Positions 36,187 to 45,178 of a DNA stretch of 64,000 bases are shown here, piece after piece (position 1 is the stretch's first letter; each line of letters opens with the position of its first letter). The notes below the pieces were generated by a model. That model ran no database searches. It was given only the letters and a program-made list of their open reading frames with translations, and was not told where the DNA came from. A program made the position numbers and the translations under genes. The DNA is from an uncultured Clostridia bacterium. Its GTDB lineage: Bacteria; Bacillota; Clostridia; Christensenellales; Borkfalkiaceae. The stretch lies in contig CAKQJE010000001.1 in NCBI GenBank assembly GCA_934247225.1, positions 124,001 through 188,000 on the forward strand, read 5' to 3'.

Positions 36187-37359
36187 TTAAAAATAACTTA
36201 CTTTTATTCTTTTGCCCATTTGTTTAAGGCATTTCGAAAGTTCTTCCACAAGATTCATTTTAATGTTGAAGTTTATGGGAAGATCGGGGTTCTGGTGCGC
36301 GGGGTTGACGGCTCTGCCTACGAAAAAGTTGATGTCGGTCGCTTCTTCGAACAAAAGCCTGCAAATAAGCGAAGCGCCGTCCTGTCCGAAGCTCCATTTT
36401 TCGTAAAGCTTGTTCTCGCTGAGACAATCTTTCGCGTATTCCACGACTTTATTCACCGTGATAACGCCTTCCGTAACCAGATCCACGCCCTCGATTTCCG
36501 CAATCGGCGGAACGTCGCTGCGGACGAAATTAAGCGTCGGTTTAACGGTTTTTCCGAGATATTTCGCGGCTATCGACGAGGTCGTTCCGCCGCAAACTAT
36601 ATGTTTTCCTTCTTTGGAGAAGAATAACGACATCATTCGGTTCGCGTCGTCGGGGTTAGAGGGCGGACCGAACAAAAGGTTCATAGGTTCGCGCTTTCTG
36701 ACCTTTAAAACGACTGCCGTCGTGTCGTCTCCCGGCTTGTTTCCGTAAAGACGATTGCATTCGTCGACGAGAATCGTCGAGAGCGTTTTTGCGGTGTAAC
36801 CGACGTAAACGTTCGGGAGCAGAAAGTTGATTATTTCGTCTCTTTTCCACCCGAAATTAAACTGAGTTCCAAGCCCCGCATGCGGGCAACCGTCGCTCAT
36901 CAGAACGAACACGTCGTTGTCTTTCAGCGGGATAATCGACTTATAGATGCGTTTTCCGCCGATGTTCATTTCCGTTCTGTGGTAGAGATAGTTCGCTCCG
37001 TCTCTTAAAACGATAACCTGCGGATTATCGAATTCCATAATTTCGGCGGTCTCGTTGTTGACGATATGCACTATCGTGAAAGTAGAGTAGGCAACGCCTC
37101 TCACCGAGCAGATAGGAAGCGTTGCGGCGATCGTCGAAACGCAATCTTCGAGAGAAAGCCCTTCCGCCATCATCGTGGAGATGATTTTGGAGGTGAGCGT
37201 TGAAAGTATGCTTGCTTTAACGCCGCTCCCGAGTCCGTCCGCTAAAACTACGACCTGAGAATTTTCGCCTTGTTCCACGACGTCCACATGGTCGCCGCAA
37301 AGTTGTTCGCCGACGTGGTTTATGCTTTTGTAGCCGATATCCACGCAAAGATCATTCAT
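36187..37359 (-). CDS. SpoIIE/PPM-type serine phosphatase
   Basis: This 390-residue protein has the PP2C-like metal-binding core: CGDHVDVV near 21, VLADGLGSGVKAS near 38 (the metal Asp and Gly), MSDGCPHAG near 167 and GDDTTAVVLKVR near 220. It should remove phosphate from Ser or Thr of a partner. It overlaps the sensory hydrogenase by 8 bases, so the two are coupled. Such phosphatases beside PAS-hydrogenases are known in Clostridia and are thought to act downstream of H2 sensing. It ends the adhE operon. Confidence 0.85.
   Translation of the reverse strand: MNDLCVDIGYKSINHVGEQLCGDHVDVVEQGENSQVVVLADGLGSGVKASILSTLTSKIISTMMAEGLSLEDCVSTIAATLPICSVRGVAYSTFTIVHIVNNETAEIMEFDNPQVIVLRDGANYLYHRTEMNIGGKRIYKSIIPLKDNDVFVLMSDGCPHAGLGTQFNFGWKRDEIINFLLPNVYVGYTAKTLSTILVDECNRLYGNKPGDDTTAVVLKVRKREPMNLLFGPPSNPDDANRMMSLFFSKEGKHIVCGGTTSSIAAKYLGKTVKPTLNFVRSDVPPIAEIEGVDLVTEGVITVNKVVEYAKDCLSENKLYEKWSFGQDGASLICRLLFEEATDINFFVGRAVNPAHQNPDLPINFNIKMNLVEELSKCLKQMGKRIKVSYF
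36933..36945 (-). repeat. Dispersed 13-mer, exact copy 4 (in phosphatase gene)
   Basis: TATAAGTCGATTA on the - strand, in the coding direction, read as Tyr-Lys-Ser-Ile in the phosphatase. Confidence 0.8.
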
Positions 37360-39025
37360 CTTCGATAGACTCCTTCAATTTCGTAAGCGCGATTTTGGTT
37401 TCCGCCGCCGTTTCGCCGAGAAGCGACGCGATTTCCTGAACGATACGCATCTGCTTATCCACGACTTTATCCGCAACCTCTATGGTCTGACGGGAAATGC
37501 TTTCCTTTTTGTCGCGCTCTGTTTCTTCGTCGGTTATATCTCTCATTATGCACACGAGAAGATGATAGTTTTCGTCGTAAATAACCGACTGTTCGACGTA
37601 TTTTTTATATTCCGCAAGATAAGCTCTTTCGTTTCTCACGCTGCGTTTCGTCCTTAAAACTCTCGAAAAAATATCCACGTCGAGAATTCTTATGACGCTT
37701 TCGCCCAAAACGTCGCTTGCGGAGCGAATGTTCATTATTTTTCTTGCCGAAGCGTTGATTTGCTGAACTTCGAGGCTTTCGTTCAAAACGATAAGTCCGT
37801 TCGGAGTGTTGTTTACGATACAGTCCGAAAAGCTTTCGGCTTTGTCTTTAAGGAAGGGGAGACACATTGAAATTTCGGCTTTTCCCTCGAAAATAGCCGC
37901 CGCCTTTTCGCGGCAGGTGTCGTAACCGCAGGAACCGCAGTTAAGCTCGTCTTCCTTTTTGAATTTACCCATTTTTTTAAGGATTTCTTCGATTTCCTGT
38001 TCCGTCGGAGGAACGGTTTTTCTGCCGATAGCCGTCATGTTTTTGAGAAGAGAAAGGCTGTCGGGCATATTGACGTCGAAATCCTTTTTACCTGCGTATC
38101 CCGCAACCGCCGCGTAGTCTCTCACGGGCAGACGGTGATATTTTTCCATGACGGGTCCGCCGATACAGCTTCCTATGCACGACGACATTTCGATAAAGCA
38201 TTTGTGAAGATTTCCGCTTTCGATGTCCTTTAAAGCCGCTATGCAGTTTTCGACTCCGTCTATCGCAAGGTATGTATATTCGGGGATTTGTTCCATTGTT
38301 TTGAGAATTCCGCCCGTCGTCGGGAAAAATCTCGCGCGGCTCTTTTCGGTGTCGTCCATATTGCTTTTAAGCTCGATTCTTTCCGCTTTGAGCCATTCCG
38401 CGAGTTCTTCGTAAGTGAGAACGGCGTCCACAAGCCCGTCGTAATAAGTCGCTTCGTCCTTTTTCGCAACGCAAGGTCCTATAAACACTACTTTGGCGTT
38501 CGGAACTCTTTCTTTTATATCTCTCGCGTGCGCCTGCATGGGCGAAAGAATATTCGCGAGATATTTAAGCGCGTCGGGGAAGTATTTCTGAATGAGAAGA
38601 TTGACAGAATGGCAGCACGAAGAAATAACTATGTCGCGTTTTTCTTCGCTCAGCATTCTCTCGTATTCCTTTTTGACGATCGTCGCGCCTATCGCCGTTT
38701 CTTCGACTTCGGCAAATCCGAGTTTTTTCAAAGCCTCGCGCATACCGTTTATGCCGATATTTTCGTAGTTTGCGATAAACGACGGCGCGAGAGAAACGTA
38801 CACGGGATCGCCCGACTGAATAAGAACTTTCGCGATTTCCGTTTCGCTTTTTATCTCTTTTGCGTTCTGCGGGCATACGACGAAACATTGTCCGCAAAGA
38901 ATACATTCGTTTCCTATGATATGCGCCTGATTTGCCGAAAATCTTATCGATTTAACGGGGCAGTGACGTATACATTTATAGCAGTTTTTGCAGTTCGATT
39001 TTTTTAACGTGAGAAAGTCCGCCAT
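37352..39025 (-). CDS. PAS-containing sensory [FeFe] hydrogenase (group C, HydS/HfsB-like)
   Basis: This 557-residue protein has, in order, two [4Fe-4S] sites (CKNCYKCIRHCP at about 12-23; CILCGQCFVVCP at about 43-54) and a hydrogenase H-cluster region with SSCCHSVN near 135, GPCVAKKDE near 183 and SSCIGSCIGGP near 285. A further Cys cluster (CGSCGYDTC near 365), a PAS domain (about 400-500) and a helical tail follow. The first and third H-cluster loops differ from catalytic hydrogenases (TSCCP- and GCGGG-like) in the manner of group C sensory enzymes. It likely senses H2 or redox state rather than making bulk H2. It sits in the adhE operon with a phosphatase and a kinase-like protein. Confidence 0.88.
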   Translation of the reverse strand: MADFLTLKKSNCKNCYKCIRHCPVKSIRFSANQAHIIGNECILCGQCFVVCPQNAKEIKSETEIAKVLIQSGDPVYVSLAPSFIANYENIGINGMREALKKLGFAEVEETAIGATIVKKEYERMLSEEKRDIVISSCCHSVNLLIQKYFPDALKYLANILSPMQAHARDIKERVPNAKVVFIGPCVAKKDEATYYDGLVDAVLTYEELAEWLKAERIELKSNMDDTEKSRARFFPTTGGILKTMEQIPEYTYLAIDGVENCIAALKDIESGNLHKCFIEMSSCIGSCIGGPVMEKYHRLPVRDYAAVAGYAGKKDFDVNMPDSLSLLKNMTAIGRKTVPPTEQEIEEILKKMGKFKKEDELNCGSCGYDTCREKAAAIFEGKAEISMCLPFLKDKAESFSDCIVNNTPNGLIVLNESLEVQQINASARKIMNIRSASDVLGESVIRILDVDIFSRVLRTKRSVRNERAYLAEYKKYVEQSVIYDENYHLLVCIMRDITDEETERDKKESISRQTIEVADKVVDKQMRIVQEIASLLGETAAETKIALTKLKESIEDE

Positions 39026-39028
39026 TTT

Positions 39029-39292
39029 TTAACCCTCTTTTTCTTTTTTGATTTGCGGCAGTATTTTGTCGTTCCAAAGTCCCGGAAGATTTTGCGGGTT
39101 TATACCCGTATAAATTTCGTCGTCCACCGAGACGGTAACGCCCACGCGGTTGCATTTTCCCGCGCAGAAACTTCCGACGAGAACTATATCGTCTTCCAAT
39201 CCTTCCTGCGCTATGTATTCTTGAAGAAGTTCGACTATTTGCGGCGCGCCTTTAATGTGGCACGAGCTGCCGACGCATACTTTGATTATCAT
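39029..39292 (-). CDS. Thioredoxin-like [2Fe-2S] ferredoxin (copy 1)
   Basis: This 87-residue protein has the NuoE-like pattern CVGSSCHIKG at about 6-15 and FCAGKCNRVG near 43, giving four Cys for one [2Fe-2S] cluster. It probably passes electrons to or from the sensory hydrogenase 3 bases downstream. A paralogue lies directly upstream. Confidence 0.85.
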   Translation of the reverse strand: MIIKVCVGSSCHIKGAPQIVELLQEYIAQEGLEDDIVLVGSFCAGKCNRVGVTVSVDDEIYTGINPQNLPGLWNDKILPQIKKEKEG

Positions 39293-39328
39293 AATATTTT
39301 TTTCCTTATTGTTTTGATCGTTTATAAT

Positions 39329-39571
39329 TTAAACTCTTTTTAGTATTTCTTTTTTGAAAAACTCGTCGACGTTTTCGGGGCTTACGGAGAAGAAGTCGTC
39401 GCCTACGGTAACGCAAACGCCTTCTTTGCATCTCCCCATACAGAACGTGCCGCCGAGTTCGATTTTTTCGTCGAGCTTGTTTTTTGCTACGAGAGATTGA
39501 AGCTCTTCGACGATAAGTCTCGAACCTTTTATGTGGCACGAACTGCCTATACAAACCGTAACTTTTAACAT
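39329..39571 (-). CDS. Thioredoxin-like [2Fe-2S] ferredoxin (copy 2)
   Basis: This 80-residue paralogue of the previous gene has CIGSSCHIKG at about 7-16 and FCMGRCKEGVC near 43. Two such ferredoxins in a row suggest two electron partners or a small electron chain feeding the sensory hydrogenase. It starts 16 bases after the kinase-like gene. The ribosome binding site is GGAG. Confidence 0.85.
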   Translation of the reverse strand: MLKVTVCIGSSCHIKGSRLIVEELQSLVAKNKLDEKIELGGTFCMGRCKEGVCVTVGDDFFSVSPENVDEFFKKEILKRV

Positions 39572-39587
39572 TTATGTCTCCTTCGGC

Positions 39588-40337
39588 TTATTGATAATCC
39601 ACGACGTTTACCCACGAAAGCAAAAATTCGCGTTGTTCTTTGTTGCCTTTGACCGACTGCGAAGCCGCAACGATCGGCATCCATTTCTGAACGTATTCTT
39701 TTTTCGTGCCGCTTTTTAAGCAGAATGCGTCGAGGTAATATTCCGCGCCGCTTATGTCTCCCGCAAGCCAGAACAAAAGGTAAGTTCTCGCGACGTCCGC
39801 CGAGGCGTTGCCTATCGTCGCGTGAGACCAATCGAGAATATAATCTTTCCCGTCGTCGCCGACGATAATGTTGGACGGATTGAAATCTCCGTGGCAGAGT
39901 TTGACGTGCTTCGGCATGCTTTCGAGCCTTGTGTGCAGTTCGTATTTAACGGACTCGTCAAGCTCGGCCTCAGTGATTTTGGCGTTCATTTTGTCTTTGA
40001 GTTTGTTGAGCTTGGGGCATGTTTTCGACTGAACTTCCGTTTGGAGCGTTACGAGTCTTTCGATATATTCCTTTTTCTTTCCGGGGTTTTCCTTCATCAG
40101 TCTGTCGAGCGTTTTTCCTTTGATATAGTCGGAAATTATCGCCCATTTGCCGTCTATCATCGTAACGGCTTTGATTTTCGGTATGTTAAGCCCTGTTTTT
40201 TCGACGCGCGCCTGATTTAAAGCTTCCGACAAAACGTCGTCTTTTTCGTAAACGCTTTCGAAAACCTTTACGCAGTCCTCGCCGTCGCGGTAAACGGTCT
40301 TGTTGTTTCGGACGGCTATAACTCTGTCAAGATCCAT
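39588..40337 (-). CDS. APH/choline-kinase-type phosphotransferase
   Basis: This 249-residue protein has a protein-kinase-like fold: a catalytic loop HGDFNPSNIIV near 149-159 and a metal-binding ILDWSHAT near 168, with DYIKGKTLD as the hinge region near 70. It could phosphorylate a small molecule or a protein. Its place in an operon with a SpoIIE-type phosphatase suggests an opposed kinase/phosphatase pair (inference). AAGGAGG precedes the start; a GTG directly before the ATG is an alternative start. Confidence 0.75.
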   Translation of the reverse strand: MDLDRVIAVRNNKTVYRDGEDCVKVFESVYEKDDVLSEALNQARVEKTGLNIPKIKAVTMIDGKWAIISDYIKGKTLDRLMKENPGKKKEYIERLVTLQTEVQSKTCPKLNKLKDKMNAKITEAELDESVKYELHTRLESMPKHVKLCHGDFNPSNIIVGDDGKDYILDWSHATIGNASADVARTYLLFWLAGDISGAEYYLDAFCLKSGTKKEYVQKWMPIVAASQSVKGNKEQREFLLSWVNVVDYQ

Positions 40338-40349
40338 CACTTTTCCTCC

Positions 40350-43010
40350 TTAACCTTTTTTTGCTTTCGGCTTCGAAACAGCTTTTGCCGGCGTTTCCGC
40401 TTCGATAAATTTCTTGCCGTAATATGCGTTTAAATACATCTGCTTAATCTCGCTCATAAGCGGATATCTCGGGTTCGCGCCCGTGCATTGATCGTCGAAA
40501 GCCTGTTCCGTCATCTCGTCCAGAGAGGAGAGAAACGCCTGTTCGTCGGGGACGTAATCCTTTATCGTCGGCTTTATTCCGACTGTCGCTTTGAGTTCGT
40601 CCAGAGCTTTTATGAGGTTTTCGACCTTTTCTTCGTCCGTTTTTCCTTTGATTTTAAGCGCGTTTGCAATTTCCGCGTATCTTCCGAGCGTGTGCGGGTG
40701 GTCGTACTGCGGGAACGTTCCCATTTTCGCGGGGACGTTCGCGGAGTTGAACCTTATAACTTCGTCGAGCATAAGCGCGTTCGCAACGCCGTGCGGAATG
40801 TGGTGGAACGCTCCGAGTTTGTGCGCCATAGAGTGGCAAACTCCCAAAAACGCGTTCGCGAAAGCCATACCCGCCATCGTCGCGGCGTTTGCCATTTTCT
40901 CGCGGGCGAAAGCGTCCGTTTGTCCGTTTTCGTAAGCTTTCGGGAGATATTCGAATATCGTCTGCAACGCCTTTATCGCAAGCCCGTCGGTGTAATCGGT
41001 CGCCATCATCGAAGCGTAAGCCTCTAACGCGTGCGAAACGGCGTCTATTCCCGAAGCCGCCGTGAGTCCTTTGGGCGCGCTCATATGGAAATCGGCGTCG
41101 ATTATAGCCATTTTCGGGAGCAATTCGTAGTCCGCGAGCGGATATTTAACGCCCGTCGATTCGTCGGTTATAACCGCGAAAGGCGTAACTTCCGAACCCG
41201 TTCCCGCAGAAGTCGGGATAGCGATGAAATAGGCTTTTTCGCCCATTTTCGGGAAGGTGTACACCCTCTTTCTGATATCCATGAATCTCATCGCCATATC
41301 GAGGAAATCCACTTCGGGGTGTTCGTACATAACCCACATAACTTTCGCCGCGTCCATTGCCGAACCGCCGCCGAGCGCGATTATGCAGTCGGGCTTGAAG
41401 TCCGCCATCTGCTTCGTTCCCTCTTTCGCGCAGGCGAGAGTCGGGTCGGGCGCAACGTCGAAAAACGTCGCGTGAGAAATCCCCATTTCGTCGAGTTTAT
41501 CGGTTATCGGACGGGTGTAACCGTTATGATAAAGGAAACTGTCCGTAACCACGAAACAACGCTTTTTGCCCATGGTTTTAAGTTCGGAAAGAGCGACGGG
41601 CAGACAGCCTTTTTTGATATATATTTTTTCGGGAGCTTTAAACCATAACATATTTTCTCTCCTTTCCGCAACGGTTTTGATATTGAGAAGATGCTTTACG
41701 CCTACGTTTTCCGAAACGCTGTTTCCGCCCCAGCTTCCGCAGCCGAGCGTTAAAGAGGGGGTGAGTTTAAAGTTGTATAAGTCTCCTATACCGCCCTGAG
41801 AAGAGGGGGTGTTTACGAGTATTCTGCAAGTTTTCATCCTCTCCGCAAATTCGTCGAGCTTGGCTTTTTGCGAATTTACGTCGAGATAAATGGACGAGGT
41901 ATGTCCGAACCCTCCGTCGGCGATGAGCCTTTCGGCTTTCGAAAACGCGTCTTCTATGTCTTTCGCGCGGTACATCGCAAGAACGGGGGAGAGTTTTTCG
42001 TGGGCGAATTCTTCGGAGAGTTCAACGCTTTCCACTTCGCCTATAAGTATTTTCGTTCCCTCGGGAACGTTCACGTTCGCAAGCTTTGCTATCGTAGCGG
42101 CTTTTTGTCCTACGATTTTAGCGTTCAGCGCGCCGTTTATTATTATCGTTTTTCTTACCTTTTCGGTTTCGTTTTCGCTGAGGAAATAACATCCGCGCGC
42201 CGCGAATTCGGCTTTTACTTTATCGTAAACCTTATCGAGGACGATAACCGATTGTTCGGAAGCGCAGATCATTCCGTTATCGAACGTTTTGGAGTGAATT
42301 ATCGAGTTCACCGCAAGCGTTATGTCCGCAGAGTCGTCTATAACGGCGGGGGTGTTGCCTGCGCCTACGCCGAGCGCGGGTTTTCCGCTCGAATAAGCGG
42401 CTTTGACCATTCCGGGACCGCCCGTTGCGAGAATAATGTCCGCCTCTTTCATCAAAAGATTGGTCATTTCGAGCGACGGAACGTCTATCCAGCCTATTAT
42501 GTCTTTCGGCGCGCCCGCAGAAATTGCCGCTTCTAAAACGGTTTTTGCCGCCGCGATAGTGGATTTTTTGGCTCTCGGGTGCGGGCTTATGATAATTCCG
42601 TTTCTTGTTTTCAAAGCGAGAAGAGTTTTGAAAATAGCGGTCGAAGTCGGGTTTGTGGTGGGGATAACCGCCGCGATAAGACCTATCGGTTCGGCGATTT
42701 TCTTTATGCCGTAAGCTTTGTCTTCTTCGATAACGCCGCACGTTTTAACGTCTCTGTACGCGTTGTAAATATATTCGGAAGCGTAATGGTTTTTAATAAC
42801 TTTATCTTCCACAACGCCCATTCCCGTTTCGCCTGCGGCAAGTTTGGCAAGCGGAATGCGCGCTTTGTTTGCGGCTATGGCCGCCGCGAAAAATATCTTG
42901 TCGACTTGTTCCTGCGTAAAAGAAGAATATTCTTCCTGAGCTTTTCTCACTCTCGCAATAGTCTGTTCGAGCGTTTCGACGCTGTCGGTTATTTTGTAAT
43001 CGAATTCCAT
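40350..43010 (-). CDS. adhE: Bifunctional acetaldehyde-CoA/alcohol dehydrogenase
   Basis: AdhE reduces acetyl-CoA to acetaldehyde and then ethanol with 2 NADH. The 886-residue protein has an N-terminal aldehyde dehydrogenase (catalytic Cys in MICASEQS near 245) and a C-terminal iron alcohol dehydrogenase (IALGGGSAMDAAK near 535, GIDAVSHALEAYAS near 655, CHSMAHKLGAFHHIPHG near 715). The frame opens 33 bases earlier, but GGAGG supports the ATG at 43010. It is the first gene of a six-gene operon. A promoter and an inverted-repeat operator lie upstream, and a LysR regulator gene precedes them. Confidence 0.97.
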   Translation of the reverse strand: MEFDYKITDSVETLEQTIARVRKAQEEYSSFTQEQVDKIFFAAAIAANKARIPLAKLAAGETGMGVVEDKVIKNHYASEYIYNAYRDVKTCGVIEEDKAYGIKKIAEPIGLIAAVIPTTNPTSTAIFKTLLALKTRNGIIISPHPRAKKSTIAAAKTVLEAAISAGAPKDIIGWIDVPSLEMTNLLMKEADIILATGGPGMVKAAYSSGKPALGVGAGNTPAVIDDSADITLAVNSIIHSKTFDNGMICASEQSVIVLDKVYDKVKAEFAARGCYFLSENETEKVRKTIIINGALNAKIVGQKAATIAKLANVNVPEGTKILIGEVESVELSEEFAHEKLSPVLAMYRAKDIEDAFSKAERLIADGGFGHTSSIYLDVNSQKAKLDEFAERMKTCRILVNTPSSQGGIGDLYNFKLTPSLTLGCGSWGGNSVSENVGVKHLLNIKTVAERRENMLWFKAPEKIYIKKGCLPVALSELKTMGKKRCFVVTDSFLYHNGYTRPITDKLDEMGISHATFFDVAPDPTLACAKEGTKQMADFKPDCIIALGGGSAMDAAKVMWVMYEHPEVDFLDMAMRFMDIRKRVYTFPKMGEKAYFIAIPTSAGTGSEVTPFAVITDESTGVKYPLADYELLPKMAIIDADFHMSAPKGLTAASGIDAVSHALEAYASMMATDYTDGLAIKALQTIFEYLPKAYENGQTDAFAREKMANAATMAGMAFANAFLGVCHSMAHKLGAFHHIPHGVANALMLDEVIRFNSANVPAKMGTFPQYDHPHTLGRYAEIANALKIKGKTDEEKVENLIKALDELKATVGIKPTIKDYVPDEQAFLSSLDEMTEQAFDDQCTGANPRYPLMSEIKQMYLNAYYGKKFIEAETPAKAVSKPKAKKG

Positions 43011-43086
43011 AAAGCCTCCTTGCTTTTTCCGAAAGTTTTCCAAAAGTTTTCCGAAGAAAGCATATCGTTACGTTTTTATCGATACT

Positions 43087-43115
43087 ATTATATCAATTTA
43101 AAATCGTTATGTAAA
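43087..43115 (-). promoter_or_regulatory. Promoter of the adhE operon
   Basis: On the - strand TTTACA (43115-43110), 17-base spacer, TATAAT (43092-43087), about 75 bases before the adhE start. Confidence 0.8.
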
Positions 43116-43132
43116 ATACTTAATTTTTATAC

Positions 43133-43174
43133 CGATATATGAAAATAGATATATCGTATCGAAAAAATATATCG
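43133..43174. promoter_or_regulatory. Inverted-repeat operator candidate for adhE
   Basis: CGATATAT (43133-43140) and ATATATCG (43149-43156) form a perfect dyad with an 8-base spacer, and a third ATATATCG lies at 43167-43174. This is just upstream of the adhE -35 box, a usual place for an activator. The LysR regulator encoded next door is the obvious candidate. It does not match a Rex site (TTGTTAA dyad). Confidence 0.5.
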
Positions 43175-43183
43175 GCGTGAAAG

Positions 43184-43244
43184 CCGAAGTATTTTGGCGG
43201 TTTTATCCGAAGTGTTTTTTGCGGTTTTATCCGAAGTATTTTCT
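43184..43244 (-). repeat. 24-base tandem repeat across the LysR stop codon
   Basis: Two full 24-base units (43221-43244 and 43197-43220; GCGGTTTTATCCGAAGT followed by a T-rich end) and a partial third (43184-43196). The first contains the end and stop of the LysR gene. Confidence 0.8.
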
Positions 43245-44150
43245 CTTCGCGTTGCAAAGCTCGGTGATAAATTCCTTGTCTATCGCGGACAGAACGTAAT
43301 CCTTTTTGTAAATAAGCACGTCTTTATAAACCTTGTCGTTATCGGCGCACTTTTTCACGACTAAGTCGTAACGCTTCAAAGCCGCTTCGGGAACGGGCGA
43401 AACCCAGGCGTAAGTGTTGTCGTTTTCGGCGAGAACGTCGAATTGGCTTGCTCTTTCGAAAACGAAAATGCGTTTGTCGACGTCGTCGGGGAGTTCTTCC
43501 TTTTTGATTTCGGAAAGCGAAACGGACGGAACGTAAGGATCGGCGTGAGCTATCTGTATATAGTTTTTAAGGTCGGAAAAACGTATCTCGTCTTTTTTCG
43601 CGAGAGGGCAGTTTTTGTTCATCAGAAGAGAGAATTCGAATTCCGAGATAAGTTCGTGTTTCAGATTTTTCTCTTCGAGCGTCTGTTTGAAATATTTGTC
43701 GTAACCCGAGGCGTATCTCACGATCCCGAGGTTATAATCCTTTTCGAGAATGTTGGTTATGGCGCGGAGATTGTTGGTTTCCTTATAGTATGCGTCGCAA
43801 CGCTCCTTTTCGGAAAGACCTTTGGTAAACTCCGCGAACGCGCTCGAAATATAGCTCGCTCTCGGCGCGGAAACGGAGAAAACCGTTTTGTGTTTTTTCT
43901 CCTTGAATTCCGTTTCGATCTCGTCGATTTGCCGAAGCAGGTTTTTTCCGTAAGAAATAAGCCGTTCCCCGTCCATAGTGAGCGTGATTCCCTTGGAATT
44001 TCTGTCGAAAATGACTATTCCGAGTTCTTTTTCGAGTTCTTTCACGGCTCTCGACAAATTCGGCTGAGCGATGAAAAGTTCTTCCGCGGCTTTATTGAGC
44101 GAACCTGCTTTCGCGACGGCAACGGCATATTTCAAGTATAAAATATTCAT
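43227..44150 (-). CDS. LysR-family transcriptional regulator
   Basis: This 307-residue protein has the N-terminal winged helix-turn-helix of LysR regulators (AGSLNKAAEELFIAQPNLSR at about 15-34, then RAVKELEKELGI) and a C-terminal co-inducer domain (about 90-300). The effector is unknown. It lies 216 bases upstream of adhE in the same direction and may control it through the inverted repeat at 43133-43156 (inference). Confidence 0.9.
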   Translation of the reverse strand: MNILYLKYAVAVAKAGSLNKAAEELFIAQPNLSRAVKELEKELGIVIFDRNSKGITLTMDGERLISYGKNLLRQIDEIETEFKEKKHKTVFSVSAPRASYISSAFAEFTKGLSEKERCDAYYKETNNLRAITNILEKDYNLGIVRYASGYDKYFKQTLEEKNLKHELISEFEFSLLMNKNCPLAKKDEIRFSDLKNYIQIAHADPYVPSVSLSEIKKEELPDDVDKRIFVFERASQFDVLAENDNTYAWVSPVPEAALKRYDLVVKKCADNDKVYKDVLIYKKDYVLSAIDKEFITELCNAKRKYFG

Positions 44151-44179
44151 AAGTTTTCCTATAAAAAATATATACTGAC

Positions 44180-44208
44180 ATTGTACTCTATTTTGAGCGA
44201 AATTTCAA
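44180..44208 (-). promoter_or_regulatory. Promoter of the LysR gene
   Basis: On the - strand TTGAAA (44208-44203), 17-base spacer, TACAAT (44185-44180). Confidence 0.75.
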
Positions 44209-44258
44209 GTAAAATAGCAAAATTTTCCGTTTTGTCCGAACGAAAATTTTCGAAAAAG

Positions 44259-45143
44259 TCAAAAATCCCAATCGGGGATAAAACTCTCGCCCGAAGAACG
44301 AAGTTCCTGCGCGAAATAATCGGTTATTCCGAGATTTAAAAGCTCTTCGTAAACGCGTTCGTATTCGCCCGCGGTTATGGGGCGATTAAGTTCGGGGTAT
44401 TTTTCGACGTTCCCGAAAGGAGTATACTGCGCCATTAAGGAAATATACGCGCCGCCGCGCTTATTTTCCGCAAACCATTTAAGGATTTTCTTGCTATCCG
44501 AAACACCCAGCGGCATTATCATATGTCTCACGATAACTCCGTTTTTCATCATGCCGTCTTCCGAAAAACTCGTCTTTTTGGAATTCATCATAAATTTTAT
44601 CGCGTTCGAAGCAATTTCGAAATAGTCTTTTCTGCCCGTGTAACGAAAAGATAGCTCGGGCGAGAAAAATTTGAGATCGGGAAGGTAGATATCTACGAAC
44701 GGATCTATCGTTTCGAGAGCTTTAATCGTTTCGTAAGAATGAGTGTTGTAAACGACGGGGATTTTCGGGCGGTAAATCGAAAACGCCTCGGCGATTTCGG
44801 GAACGAAATGGGTCGGCGTAACGAGATTTATGTTGTGAACGCCGTCGTTTTCGAGCTTTTTGAAAATTTCGGCAAGCTCTTTCGGCGAGATTTCCTTGCC
44901 CCTTTCCGAACGGGAAAGAGAATAATTCTGACAAAAAACGCAGCGCAGAGAACACCCCGTGAAAAAAATCGTTCCCGAGCCGTTTTTACCGCTTATCGGC
45001 GGTTCCTCGAACATATGCGGGTAAAATTTAGCGATACGCATAACGTTTTTTTCGCCGCACGCGCCGTAGGTTTCGCGTCTATCAACGCGGCAGGCTTTCG
45101 GACATAAGCCGCAATATTTTGTTTTTTCGTCGAAATCGTTCAT
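44259..45143 (-). CDS. Radical SAM protein, PflX-like
   Basis: This 294-residue protein has an N-terminal Cys motif (CGLCPKACRVDR near 12), then GTIFFTGCSLRCVFCQNY near 61 with the radical SAM CxxxCxxC. PflX-like members resemble pyruvate formate-lyase activating enzymes but their substrate is unproven. The frame opens at 45188; the ATG at 45143, which begins just before the Cys motif and has GGTGGCGAG upstream, is preferred. It is divergent from metK, whose product makes its cofactor S-adenosylmethionine. Confidence 0.8.
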   Translation of the reverse strand: MNDFDEKTKYCGLCPKACRVDRRETYGACGEKNVMRIAKFYPHMFEEPPISGKNGSGTIFFTGCSLRCVFCQNYSLSRSERGKEISPKELAEIFKKLENDGVHNINLVTPTHFVPEIAEAFSIYRPKIPVVYNTHSYETIKALETIDPFVDIYLPDLKFFSPELSFRYTGRKDYFEIASNAIKFMMNSKKTSFSEDGMMKNGVIVRHMIMPLGVSDSKKILKWFAENKRGGAYISLMAQYTPFGNVEKYPELNRPITAGEYERVYEELLNLGITDYFAQELRSSGESFIPDWDF

Positions 45144-45178
45144 TTTTACCGCTCGCCACCGTGAGTTTTTCTTGAAAT

